Shown here in pieces: positions 14,301 to 27,475 of a stretch of 64,000 nt of DNA. This DNA is from Cymbidium sinense (Eukaryota; Streptophyta; Magnoliopsida; Asparagales; Orchidaceae). The stretch spans positions 21,524,923 through 21,588,922 of the forward strand of contig CM038222.1 of assembly GCA_021442155.1 (NCBI GenBank). The letters are read 5' to 3'. The position numbers and the translations under genes were made by a program. A model generated the notes under the pieces. The model made no database searches, had not been told where the DNA came from, and saw only the letters and a list, made by a program, of their open reading frames with translations. Within the stretch, counting starts at the first letter, position 1; each line of letters begins with the position of its first letter.

Positions 14301-15090
14301 AAATAAACTTAAAATAAAATAAAAAACTAAACTTAAAACAAAATAAAAGTAAATAAAATAACCCTAAACTAAAACCTAAACCTAAAATAAATAAAATAAA
14401 ATAAACCTAAACTTAAAAATAAATAAAAACCCTAAATTAAAAGTAAACCTAAAACTAAACTAAAAATAAACTTAAATAAAAAAATGAAAACCTAAACCTA
14501 AACTTGAAAAATAAAATAAAACCTAAACTAAAAAATAAAAAAATAAAACCTAAACCTAAAAATAAAATAAAATAATACTAAAATAAACATAAAACTAAAT
14601 CTGAACGACAAGAAAACTAAAATAAACTTAAACTTAAATAAATAAACTAAAATAAATAAACTTAAATAAAATAAAAAATAAACCTAAATAAAAAAATAAA
14701 AATAAATAAAATAAAATAATAAATAAACTAAATAAACCTACTAAATTTCTATTTAAAAAAACCCTAAACTCTAAACTCAACCACTAAACTCAAAACTAAA
14801 CACAACCCTAAACCCTAAACCACTAAACCATAAACCATAAACCTAAACCTAAACCCTAAACCCTAAACCATAAACCCTAAACCCAAACCCTAACCCTAAA
14901 CCCTAAAAGAATAAACCCTAAAACCCTAAACCTTAAACACTAAACCCTAAACCCTAAACACTAAACCCTGACCTTGAACCCTAGACCCTAAAATACAAAC
15001 CCTAAACCTTAACCTAAAGTAACTAAATAAATTAAAAAACAAACCTAATTTCTAAAACCTAATAAACATAAACCTAAACCTAAACCCTAA

Positions 15091-15574
15091 GAATGGGCAG
15101 AACTTTTGTGGCAAGAACATCACTATCAACCATGCTCAGTCTAGATCTGGCGGTGGAGGCGAAAGAGGATGCAGCGATTATCAGAGTGGTGGTGAGGGAT
15201 CTGGAGGTGTTGGGGGATTTAAAAGTGGTGGTCAAAGCAGTGGTGGTTATGGAGGTAGGCGGAGCGATGGAGGTTAAAGCCTTGGTAGTCACGGAGGGGG
15301 AGATCAGGGATATGATGGTGGATCCTGCTACTCGAGAGACCAGAGTGGTTCCGATGGGAACTGGAGAAACTGAAGGACCATCGATCTGATCTGCTACTTA
15401 TGGAACTGTGACTTTATAGTATAGATGGTTCTAGTTATCTAGGGTTTTTGATTTTCTCTATGCATGCTAATTTTTTATTTATGATGTTGCTTGTGTCTTA
15501 AAAAACTTGGTGTGTTACTTGGTTGATGAAATCAAAAAGAAGAAATGTTGAATCTGAATTTATTCTCTGTTAAA
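15091..15574 (+). pseudogene. Glycine-rich RNA-binding protein, terminal exon plus 3' UTR
   Basis: Read from 15,092 (AAT), the frame gives NGQNFCGKNITINHAQSRSG, the end of an RRM as in plant GRP7/GRP2-type proteins. A Gly/Ser/Tyr-rich tail follows, ending in the family-like C-terminus SDGNWRN before a TGA at 15,371. One in-frame TAA (15,275) interrupts the tail. The exon starts right after CCCTAAG, and that AG could be a splice acceptor. No first exon, promoter or full RRM is present. A different frame is open for 98 codons (15,093-15,389), but it is a shifted reading of the same exon. The 3' UTR ends in CTCTGTTAAAAAAA and is followed by CCCTAAA repeats. About 80 bp upstream lies a phrase (AACTAAATAAATTAAAAA) shared with the copies at 48.7 and 52.1 kb. 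Confidence 0.85.
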
Positions 15575-15829
15575 AAAAACCAAAAACCCTAAACCCAAAA
15601 CTAAAACCTGACCTAAAACCTAAACCCAAAACCCTAAAAATTAAAAAAATTTAAAGATAAAAAATAAAAAAATCCCTAACCCTAAACGCTAAACCCTAAA
15701 GCTAAGCCTAAACCCTAAACCCTAAACCCTAAACCTATAACCCTAATCTTAAACTCTAAACCCTAAAACCTAAAACCCTAAACCCCTAACCCTAAACCTT
15801 AAACCTTAAACCCCAAACCCTAATAATAA

Positions 15830-17534
15830 ACTAATAAAACACTAAACTAAACTAACTAAAAATAAAACAAATAAATAATAAACTTAAAAAAATAAATAAA
15901 AAATCAAAACTAATAATAAATAAAAAATAATAATAAACAAAAATAAAAACTAATAAAACTAACTAAACTAAACAAACTAAATAATACATACAAAATTAAT
16001 AAATAATAAAAATAAAAACTAACTAAACTAAATAAACTAATAACTAAATTAAACATAAACAAAAAAATACTATAAGTACTAAAAATAAACTAAATTAATA
16101 AAACTAACAAAAATAAAATTAAACCTAAACTAATAACTAAAACTAAATAAATAACTAACTAATTAAACACAACATAACTAAATGACTAACTAATTAATAA
16201 TAACTAAACTAATAACTAATAGTAATATAAATAAACTAATAATAAATAACTAATAAATAACTAAATAATAATTAAAACTAATAACTAAAATAAACTAATA
16301 AACTAATAAACTAACTAAACCAAATAATAATAACTAAATACTGATAATAAAACTAATAATAAAACTAAAATAAATAACTATATAATAATAACTAACACTA
16401 AACTAATAAATTAATAATAAACTAAACTAAATAAAACTAATAACTAAACTGATAATAATATAATAAAAATGTAAACTAATAATAAACTAATTAATAAATA
16501 AAACCTAAATAAATAAACTAAACCTAATGATAAAAAAACTAATAAACTAACTAATAATAATCTAATAAAATTAAAAATAAACTAATAACTAATAATAAAA
16601 TAATAAAATAAACTAAACTAAAACTAATAATAACTAAAAACACTAAATAATAACAAAATGTAATAACAACTAAACTAAACTAATAATAATAAACTAAATA
16701 ATAAATAATTAAAACTAAACTAAACTAAACACTAAATTAACTAAATTAATAAATAATAATAAACTAAATAAAAACTAACTAATAAAATGAATAATAACTA
16801 ACTAATAAGAACTAAACTAACTAAATAAATAACTAATAACTAAGCTAATTATAACTAAAAAAATAATAATAATAATAATAATAGAAAACTACATAAACTA
16901 AACACTAAACCCCTAAACCTAAATTAATAAAACTAATAATAAAAATATTAATAATAACAAAATAAACTAAACTAAAATAACTAATAATTAAGCTAATAAA
17001 ACTCATAATAATAACTAAATAATAGATAAAAAACTAATAAACTAATTATAAAAATAAACTAAAACTAACTAATAACTAATTAATTAAACCTAATAAACTA
17101 ATAAATAATAAACTAATAAAACTAAAAAAACTAAAAATGTAATAATAACTAATTAAAAACTAAAATTAATAATAAATATAATAAAACTAATAATAAATAA
17201 CTAATAACTAATAAACTAATAAATTAATAATGACTAATAAAACTAAACCACTAACTAAAACCCTAAAACCTAATAATAATAAAACCAAAACTAATAATAA
17301 TAACTAAACTAAAATAAATAACTAACTAACTAAAATAAACTAAATCCTAATAAATAAATAAACTAAATTAACTAATAAACTAACATAAAAAAATAATAAC
17401 TAAAACTAAAACTAATAAAACTAAACTAATAACCTAACTAAAACAAACATAAAATTAATAATAAACTAATATAACCTAATAATAACTTATAAGCACTAAA
17501 CCTAAAACCTAAAACCTAAAACTAAATTAAACCC
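15830..17534 (+). repeat. Divergent ACTAATAA-type array block
   Basis: The usual CCTAAA/AAATAAA A-rich block is replaced here by 1.7 kb of mixed ACTAA, TAATAA and AACTAAACTAA words with very few C-runs and almost no G. CCCTAAA is nearly absent except at the edges. Nothing like it occurs elsewhere in the window. It follows the CCCTAAA block after the 15.1 kb GRP exon and ends just before the unique sequence next to the assembly gap. No gene or other structure is visible. Confidence 0.8.
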
Positions 17535-17720
17535 TCTTATTGAGAAATTTTAGGATCCCTCGCATTCTTAGTTAGTTTTTGAGTTCTTTCTCTCTTGGAA
17601 TCCCTATAGATTATCGGTCTTGGGATGATCTTGACCTATTCTTATCACAATGACTCATGGCGATCTAACTTCAAATCCATGGGGTAAATCCCGCGTGTCG
17701 ATGGATCCCTCTAGGGCATG
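17535..17720. other. Short unique sequence of unknown nature next to the gap
   Basis: About 185 bases of ordinary composition abut the assembly gap. A plus-strand frame opens at 17,650 (MTHGDLTSNPWGKSRVSMDP) and runs into the Ns. It could be the edge of a retroelement or gene whose remainder is missing, but I recognise no domain. Confidence 0.5.
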
Positions 17721-17820
17721 NNNNNNNNNNNNNNNNNNNNNNNNNNNNNNNNNNNNNNNNNNNNNNNNNNNNNNNNNNNNNNNNNNNNNNNNNNNNNNNN
17801 NNNNNNNNNNNNNNNNNNNN
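17721..17820. other. Assembly gap (100 N)
   Basis: Exactly 100 N, the conventional placeholder for a gap of unknown size. The sequence resumes in CCCTAAA repeats, so the true length and order of the array here are not known. Confidence 0.99.
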
Positions 17821-19935
17821 CCTAAACCCTAAATGCTAAACCCTAAGCCCTAAACCCTAAAACCCTAAACCCTAAACCCTAAACCTTAAAACCTATAATC
17901 ACAAACCCTAAACCCTAAACCTCAAACCCAAAACACTAAACCCTAAACCCTAAAAACCTAAACGTGAACTAAATAAAACCTAAAAATAAAATAAATAAAT
18001 ATACCTAACCCTAAATAAAATAAAAAAGTAAAATAAAATAAAAACTTAAACTAAAACCTAAACTTAAACCTAAACATAAAAATAAAAAATAAAAACTAAA
18101 CTAAAATAAAATAAATAAAAACCTAAACTAAACTAAAAAAATAAAATAATCCTGAAAATATAAAACCTAAATAAAATAAAAACTTAATGTAATATAAAAA
18201 TAAAATAAACCTAAAATAAAATAAAATAAAAACTAAATAAAAACCTAAACCTAAAAAAGAAACTTAAAAATAAAACCTAAAGAAAATTAAAAATAAAGGC
18301 TAAACCCTAAATTAAAAAAATAAACCTAAACCTAAAATAAACAAAATAAAATAAACCTAAACCTAAAATAAAATAAACTAAACTAAAATAAATAAAACCT
18401 AAACCTAAAAATAAAAAATAAACTAAGCCTAAACCCTAAATAAAATAAAATAAAATAAACAAAAAATAAAAACAAAAAATAAATCTAAAATAAAAACCTA
18501 AAATAATAAAATAAAAACCTAAACCTAAAAATAAAAAATAAAACATAAAACCTAAAAAATAAAATAAAATTAAAACTAAACTAAAAAATAAACATAAAAC
18601 TAAACCTAAACCTAAAAAATAAGCTAAAATAAAAAACCTAAATAAAAACAAATAAACCTAAAAAAATAAACTAAACTAAATAAAAATAAAAACTAAACCT
18701 AAATTGAAATAAAAAAATAAAATAAACTAAAATAAAAAATAAACTAAATAAACTTAAACCTATTGGTTTACTTAATTTTTTTTTAAAAAAAACCATAACC
18801 CTAAACCCTAAATCCTAAACCCTAAACCCTAAAACTAACCCAAAACCCGAAACACTAAACCCAAAACCTAAATCTAAACCCTAAACCCTAAAACTAACCC
18901 TAAATCGTGAACCCTAAACCCTAAAACCTAAACCTTAAACCCTAAACCCTAAACCTTAAAACCATAAACCCTAAACCCTAAAACCCTAAACCCTAAACCC
19001 TAAACCAAATTATAAACTAAAACCTTAAAACCCTAAACCCTAAAGGCTAAACACTAAACCCTAAACCCTAAGCTAACCCTAAACCCCTTAAATCTTAAAA
19101 CCATAAACCATAAAGCCTAAACGTTAAACCCTAAACCCTAAACCTTATTCCATAACCCTAAACCCTAAATCCTAAAACCTTAAACCATAAAACTCTAAAC
19201 CCATAACCCTAAAAGCCTTAAATGCTAAACCCTAAACCCTAAACCCTAAACCCTAAACCCTAAATCCTTAACCCCAAATGCTAAACCCTAAACCCTAAAC
19301 CATAAACCCTAAAAAGCTAAAAACCTAAACCAAACTAAATAAAACATAAAAATAAAATAAATAAATAAAATTAAACTAAAATATAATAAAAAATAAAATA
19401 AAATAAAAATCTAAACTAAAACATAAACCTAAACCTAAAAAAATAAAATAAAAAAATAAAAACTAAACTATAATAAAATAAATTAAAATCTAAACTAAAC
19501 TAAAAAAATAAAAAACCTACAAAAAATAAAAACTAAACCTAAAATAAAAATAAAATAAACCTAAAATAAAATAAAATAAGAACTAAATGAAAATTTAAAC
19601 CTAAAAATAAATAAATAATAAAACCTAAAAATAAATAAATAATAAACCCTAAACCCTTAAAAAAACCTAAACCTAAACTTAAACAAAAAAAAATAAAATA
19701 AACTAAAAATAAACTTAAACCTATACTAAATAATAAAACCTAGAAATAAACCTAAAATAATAACCTAAAACCTAAACATATGAAAATAAAATAAAAAACT
19801 AAAAATATAAAATAAAACCAGAACCTAAAAAATAAAATAAAATAAAACTAAACTAAAAAATAAACCTAAACCAAAAAAATAAACTAAAAGAAAACCTAAA
19901 CTAAAATAACTAAACCTAAAATAAATAAACTAAAC
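17821..19935 (+). repeat. Telomere-derived array, segment right of the gap
   Basis: CCCTAAA blocks occur at 17,821-17,960 and 18,790-19,315, with A-rich CCTAAA/AAATAAA blocks between them. A hinge lies at 18,761-18,790 (GGTTTACTTAATTTTTTTTT). The post-block phrase AAAAGCTAAAAACCTAAACC recurs at about 19,313. The 19.0-19.3 kb block holds several consecutive perfect heptamers. The minus-strand frame 18,436-18,651 is a low-complexity artefact. The segment is interrupted on its right by an RTE LINE fragment. Confidence 0.9.
19925..19935. repeat. Target-site duplication, left copy
   Basis: ATAAACTAAAC directly precedes the (AAC)n end of the RTE fragment and is repeated exactly at 20,613-20,623. 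Removing the insert rejoins the array phrase AATAAACTAAACTAAATAAA, seen in neighbouring units. Confidence 0.75.
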
Positions 19936-20612
19936 AAAACAACAACAACAACAAATAATAGCCATTATCCCACTAAGTACATGAATCTTTCGCTCCATTG
20001 TGTCCAATTATGTGTCAAATTCTCATTCAATTCAAGTATACTAAGGTCATTTCTTATACATGTTAACCATGCCTTTTTAGGTCTAACTCTACCTTTCTTA
20101 ACATAAGACAAATCTAATGCATCTACTCTCCTAAATGGGTTATTGGACAGTCGATGCTTTATATGGCCAAACCATCTAAAGCCTCCCTTCAATTTTATCT
20201 ACCACTAGAGCTACTCTAATTGTTTATCAAACATACACATTTCACATTTTATCTCTAAGTGTAAAGCCACTCATCACCCTGATCATCCTCATCTCTGCAA
20301 CACTTAACTTAGTTTCATGCTCCTCTTTTATTGGCAAACATTCTGCACCATAAATCATTGTAGGTCTAACCACCATCTTATAAAATTTTCCCTTAAGTTT
20401 AAGCGGTACTTTTCCATCACCCAACAGGCCAGATACATTCCTCCACTTCAACCATCCAACTTGAATTCTACTAATAAAATCTACATCTATTTCTCCATCA
20501 TTTTGAACAATAGAGCCTAAATATCTGAATTGTTCACTCTTTTTAATGATTTGTTCACCTATTATCACAACACTACCATTATAACTTCTACAACTAAAAT
20601 TACACTCCAGAG
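19936..20612 (-). pseudogene. RTE-clade LINE, 5'-truncated reverse transcriptase C-terminal fragment
   Basis: Two minus-strand frames carry it. The first, 20,568-20,242, contains the motif series FRYLGSIVQNDGEID, RIQVGWLKWRNVSGLL, KVPLKLKGKFYKMVVRP and AEMRMIRVMSG. The second, 20,192-19,965, contains RWFGHIKHR, GRVRPKKAW and TQWSERF. These are typical of the RT C-terminal and thumb region of plant RTE-like non-LTR elements. The catalytic core (YxDD) and endonuclease are absent. A frame break and a stop lie between the two parts. The 3' end is a (TTG)n tract on the minus strand, as expected for RTE tails. Identical 11-bp duplications flank the insert, so it landed as a 5'-truncated copy. Confidence 0.88.
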
Positions 20613-20623
20613 ATAAACTAAAC
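20613..20623. repeat. Target-site duplication, right copy
   Basis: ATAAACTAAAC repeats 19,925-19,935 and bounds the truncated 5' end of the RTE LINE. Because the array is low-complexity, the duplication is supported mainly by the clean rejoining of the flanking array words. Confidence 0.75.
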
Positions 20624-23600
20624 TAAATAAAAATAAAAATAAAAAATAAAAAAAAATTAAAATAAAAAATAAACTAAATAAACCTAAATAGACCATTTTA
20701 CTTAATTTAAAAAAACTAAAAAATTAAAAAATTTTAAAAATTTTAAAAAAACATGAACCCTAAACCTTAAACCATAAAACTAACCATAAACCCTAGACCC
20801 TGAACCTAAACCCTAAACCTACAACCTTAAACTCTAAAACCTATAACCATATATCCTAAACCCTAAAACAAAAACCCTAAACACTAAATCCTAAACCGTA
20901 AAAAACCTAAAAACCTAAACCTAAACTAAATAAAACCTAAAATTAAAATAAATAAAAAACCTAAAATCTAAATAAAATAAAAAAAATAAAAGCTTAAACT
21001 AAAACCTAAACCTAAACCTAACCTAAATGTAAAAATAAAATAAAATAAAAAATAAAAACTAAAATAAAATAAAATAAATTAAAACCTAAACTAAACTAAA
21101 AAATAAAATAAACCTAAAAAATAAAAAAATCTAAATAAAATAAAAATTAAAAATAAAAAATAAAATAACCTAAAATAAAATAAAATAAAAACCAAATAGA
21201 AAACCTAAACCTAAAAAATAAACCTAAAAATAAAAAAAAAATAAAACCTAAACCCTAAATAAAAATAATAATAAACCTAAAATAAATAAAATAAAATAAA
21301 CCTAAATCTAAATTAAAACAAACTAAACTAAAATAAATAAAACCTAAACCTTAACCTAATGTAAACTAAACATAAACCCTAAACTAAATAAAATAAAACA
21401 AAATAAAAATAAACCTTAACCTAAACAAAAAAATAAAATAAAAATGTAAACCTAAATTACAAATCTAAAACCTAAACCTAAAAAAATAAAATAAAAACTT
21501 AAACCTAAGCCTAAAAATAAAAAAATAAAACCTAAACCTAAAGAATAAAATAAAATAAAAATAAAACTAAACTAAAAAAAACACAAACATAAACATAAAC
21601 CTAAATAATAAACTAAAATAGATACCTAAACTAAAATAAATAAACCAAAAATAAATAAACTAAACTAAATAAATATTAAAATAAACCAAAAAGAAAAAAT
21701 AAAATAAACAAAATTAAATAATAAATAAACTAAGTAAACTACATAAACCTAAACCTACCAGTTTAAATAATTTAAAAAAAATTCCTAAACCCTAAACCCG
21801 CCTAAATCCTAAACCCTAAACCTTAAACCTTAAACCCCTAAATCCTAAACCATAAACCTAAATCTACTATAAACCCTAAACCTACAACCAAACTAAACCC
21901 CATACCCTAAACACCAACTAAACCCTAAACCCTAAACCCTAATAAACCATGAACCCTAAATGCTAACCCTAACCCTAACCCTAAACCCTAAACCCTAAAC
22001 ACTAAAACCCTAGAACATAAACCCTAAACTAACCCTAAATCTTAAACCTTAAATCCTAAAAACCTTAAACCCTAAAGCCTCAACCCTAAACCCTAAACTA
22101 ACCCTAAACTTTAAACCCTAAACCTTAAACCCTAAACCCTCAAAACCCTAAACCCTAAAGCCTAAGCACAAAACCCTAAACCATAAATCCAAAACCCTAA
22201 CCCAAAACCCTAAACCCTAAAAATCTAAACTCTAAAATCCAAAACTATAAACCCAAAACCCTAAACCCTAAACCCATAAAACCTAAAAACCTAAACCTAA
22301 AAGTAAAAAAATTTAACCTAAAAAAAATAAAATAAAAATTTAAACTAAAACCTAAACCTAAACCAAAAACTAAAAATAAAATAAAATAAAAAAATAAAAT
22401 AAAATAAAATAAATAAAATAAGCCTAAAATAAAAAACCAAGATAAAATAAAAAACCTAAAATAAACCTAAAATAAAATAAAATAAAATCTGAATAAAACC
22501 AAAACCTAAAAAATAAACCTAAAAATAAATTAAAATAAAACTTAAACCCTAAAAACCTAAACCTAAAAAAAAATAATATAAATAAAATAAAATAAATCTA
22601 AACTTAAATTAAATAAACTAAACTAAAATAAATAAAACCTAAACCTAAACCTAAAATCAACTAAACCTAAGCTAAATAAAATAAAATAAATAGAAAATAA
22701 GCCTAAACCTAAACTAAAAAAATTGACAAAAATAAAATAAAAACCTGAATTCTAAACCTAAAAATAAAAATAAGAACCTAAACCTAAAAAATATAATAAA
22801 AATAAAACTCAACTAAAAATTAAAGTTAAACCTAAAAAATAAAGTAAAATAAAAAACCTAAACTAAAATAAATTAATTAAACTAAATAAAAATAAAAAGG
22901 GAACTTAAATAAAAAAACAAAAATAAATTGAAATAAATAATAAATAAACTAAATAATCCAAAACCTGCTAGTTTACTTAATTTTAAAAGAAAGCCCTAAA
23001 CCTAAGCCCTAAATCTTAAACCCTAAACCCTGAATCTTAAACCCTAAAACTAAATCTAAATCCTATACCCTAAACCCTAGATCGAAACACTAAAAAACCC
23101 AAAACCCAAAACCTAAACTAAACCCTAAAAAAACCTAAACCTTAAACACTAAACTTTAGCCATAACTCTAAACCCTAAACCCTAAACCTTAAAACCCTAA
23201 ACCCTAAACCCTAAACCCTGAACCATAAACCATAAACTAATCCCTAAACCTAACCCTAAACCCTAAACCCTAATCCCTAAACCTAACCTAAACCCTAAAC
23301 CCTAAAACTCTAAACCCTAAAACCATAAACTATAAACCCTAAACCCTAAACCCTACCCTAAAAACCTAAAAACTTGAACCTAAACTAAATAAAACCTAAA
23401 GTAAAATAAATAAAGAAATCTAAACCTAAATAAAATAATATAATAAAGTAAAATAAAAACCTAAACTAAAACCAAAACCTAAACCTAAAAATAAATTAAA
23501 ATAAAGAATAAAAATAAACTAAAATAAAATAAATAATAACCAAAATTAAACTAAAAATTAAAATAAACCTAAGAATAAAAAAAACCTAAATAAAATAAAA

Positions 23601-24424
23601 TAAAATAAAAATTAAATAAAACCTAAACCTAAAATAAATAAAAAAATAAAATCTAAATAAAAAAATAATAAAAAAAATTAAACTTAAATCCTAAACTAAA
23701 AAAAAACTAAACTTAAAATAAAAATAAAATAAAATAAACCTAAACCTAAACTAAAATAAACTAAACTAACATAAAATAAAACCTAAAACTAAACCTAAAC
23801 TAAACTAAACCAAAACCTAAACCTAAACTTAATAAAATAAAATAAACTAAAATAAACCTAAACCTAAACTAAAAAAATAAAACCTAAAAATAAACCTAAA
23901 ATAAAAACCTAAATCCTAAACCTATAAAAACAAAATAAAAACCTAACCTAAACCTAAAAATAAAAAAGAAAACCTAAACCTGAAAATTAAACTAAAAATA
24001 AATCTATACTAAAAAATAAACCTAAACCTAAAAAATAAACTAAAATTGAAACTTAAACTAAAATAAATAAACCTAAAATAAATAAACAAACTAAATAAAA
24101 TAAAATATAAAATAAGCTCAATTAAATAAAAATAAACTAAATAAACCTAAATGGTTTAATTTTTTAAAAAATCCTAAACCCAAAATCCTAAACCCTAGAC
24201 CTAAACCATAAACCTACAACCAAAACCCTAAACTAAACCTTCAAACTCAAACTCCAAAACCTAAACTAAAACCAAACCCTAAACCCTAAAACCTAAACCC
24301 TAAACCCAAAACCCTAAACCCTAAACTTAAAACCTAAACCCAAACCTACAACCCTAAACACTAAACCCCAAACCCTAAACCTAAACTAATCTTAAACCTT
24401 AAACTAACCAACCCTAAACCCTAA

Positions 24425-24797
24425 GAATGGGTGGGTTTGATGAAAAACATCATCGCCAACTAGTCTAGATCTGGTGGCAAAGGCAAATGGTTATGGAGGT
24501 GTCGAAAAGGGATAATGGAGGTGGTCACTGGCAGTGGTTATGGTGGAATATGGTTAAAAGTGGATGGAGAGATCTAGATATCATATGGATATTGCCAGAG
24601 AGGCTAAAAAACAAAATAAGAATGACTAATCTCCTTCTACTTATAGAATGAAAAGACGGTTCTACTTATGTAGGTCTTTTATTTTCTCTATGTGTGCTCA
24701 TTTATCTATGTCATCGCTATGTCATAGAATCTTGGGTGCTTCTAATGAAATCAAAAGAAGAAATGTTGAATTTGAATTTGTTCTCTATTAAAAAAAC
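24425..24797 (+). pseudogene. GRP terminal exon plus 3' UTR, decayed copy
   Basis: It begins after CCCTAAG with AATGGGTGGG and continues through a shortened version of the NITxNxxQSRSGG region and Gly-rich tail (GGTTATGGAGGTG, GTGGTTATGG). The C-terminal SDGNWRN codons are lost or scrambled. The 3' UTR is recognisable from TCTACTTATAGAATG to AAATGTTGAATTTG and TTCTCTATTAAAAAA. Several short deletions break the frame. It sits about 275 bp after a hinge, like the copies at 48.8 and 52.1 kb. Confidence 0.8.
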
Positions 24798-25012
24798 ATT
24801 AAACCCTAAACCCTAAACCCTAAATCCTAAACTAAAACTTAAACCCTAAACCTAAAGCCTAAAACCTAAACCCTAAACCCTCAACCCTAAACCCTACAAA
24901 TATCTAAACCTTAAACACTAAACCTTAAACCTAAACTAAGCTAAAACCATAAACCCTAAACCCTAAATCCTAAACCTTAAATCTTTAAGCTAAAACCCTA
25001 AAACTTATTTTT

Positions 25013-27335
<2,323 letters not shown>

Positions 27336-27475
27336 CCCTAAATCCTAAACTCTAAAATCTGCAACCATAAACCCTAAACCTTAAATTAACCCTAAACCCT
27401 AAACCCAAAATTAACCCTAAACCATAAATCCTAAACTAACCCTGAACCCTAACCCTAAACCTTGAATAAAGATGT
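27336..27475 (+). repeat. Array remnant between LINE and retroelement block
   Basis: About 140 bases of AACCCTAAA-type repeats with TAACCCTAAACC words. It ends near TTGAATAAAGATGTCATTGGG, where unrelated AT-rich DNA starts. Confidence 0.85.

Larger units (their letters stand above)
4692..15830 (+). repeat. Telomere-derived higher-order array, left segment
   Basis: CCCTAAA-rich blocks alternate with A-rich blocks built of CCTAAA, AAATAAA and AAACCTAAACTAAATAAAAC-type words. A hinge related to GTTTACTTAATTTTAAAAA marks each unit, at about 5,600, 6,803, 8,203, 9,270, 10,254, 12,590, 13,690 and 14,745. A GRP 3' tail replaces it at about 11,345. Spacing is about 1.0-1.25 kb once the GRP insert is subtracted. 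After the CCCTAAA block comes a recurrent phrase (AAGCTAAAAACCTAAACC, then TAAATAAAACCTAAAAATAAA), for example at about 9,482 and 11,468. CCCTAAA stays on the plus strand throughout. Long minus-strand frames rich in Phe, Leu and Tyr (for example 12,195-12,416) are readings of low-complexity DNA, not genes. Confidence 0.9.
20613..25012 (+). repeat. Telomere-derived array, segment 20.6-25.0 kb
   Basis: Hinges lie at about 20,693, 21,760, 22,970 and 24,152, giving spacings of 1,067, 1,210 and 1,182. Each is followed by a CCCTAAA block and then, except at the last hinge where a GRP exon follows, by the phrase AAAACCTAAAAACCTAAACC and an A-rich block. Variants such as CCATAAA, CCTTAAA and TCCTAAA are common. 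The segment ends where a LINE 3' region begins. A GRP exon follows the last hinge by about 275 bp. Confidence 0.9.

Noticed and set aside
15093..15389. 98-codon plus-strand frame and the opposing 70-codon frame 15,080-15,292
   Set aside because: Both are out-of-frame readings of the GRP exon. The true frame starts at 15,092 and gives the Gly-rich SDGNWRN tail.
20317..20520. 67-codon plus-strand frame
   Set aside because: Shadow of the minus-strand RTE reverse transcriptase fragment.
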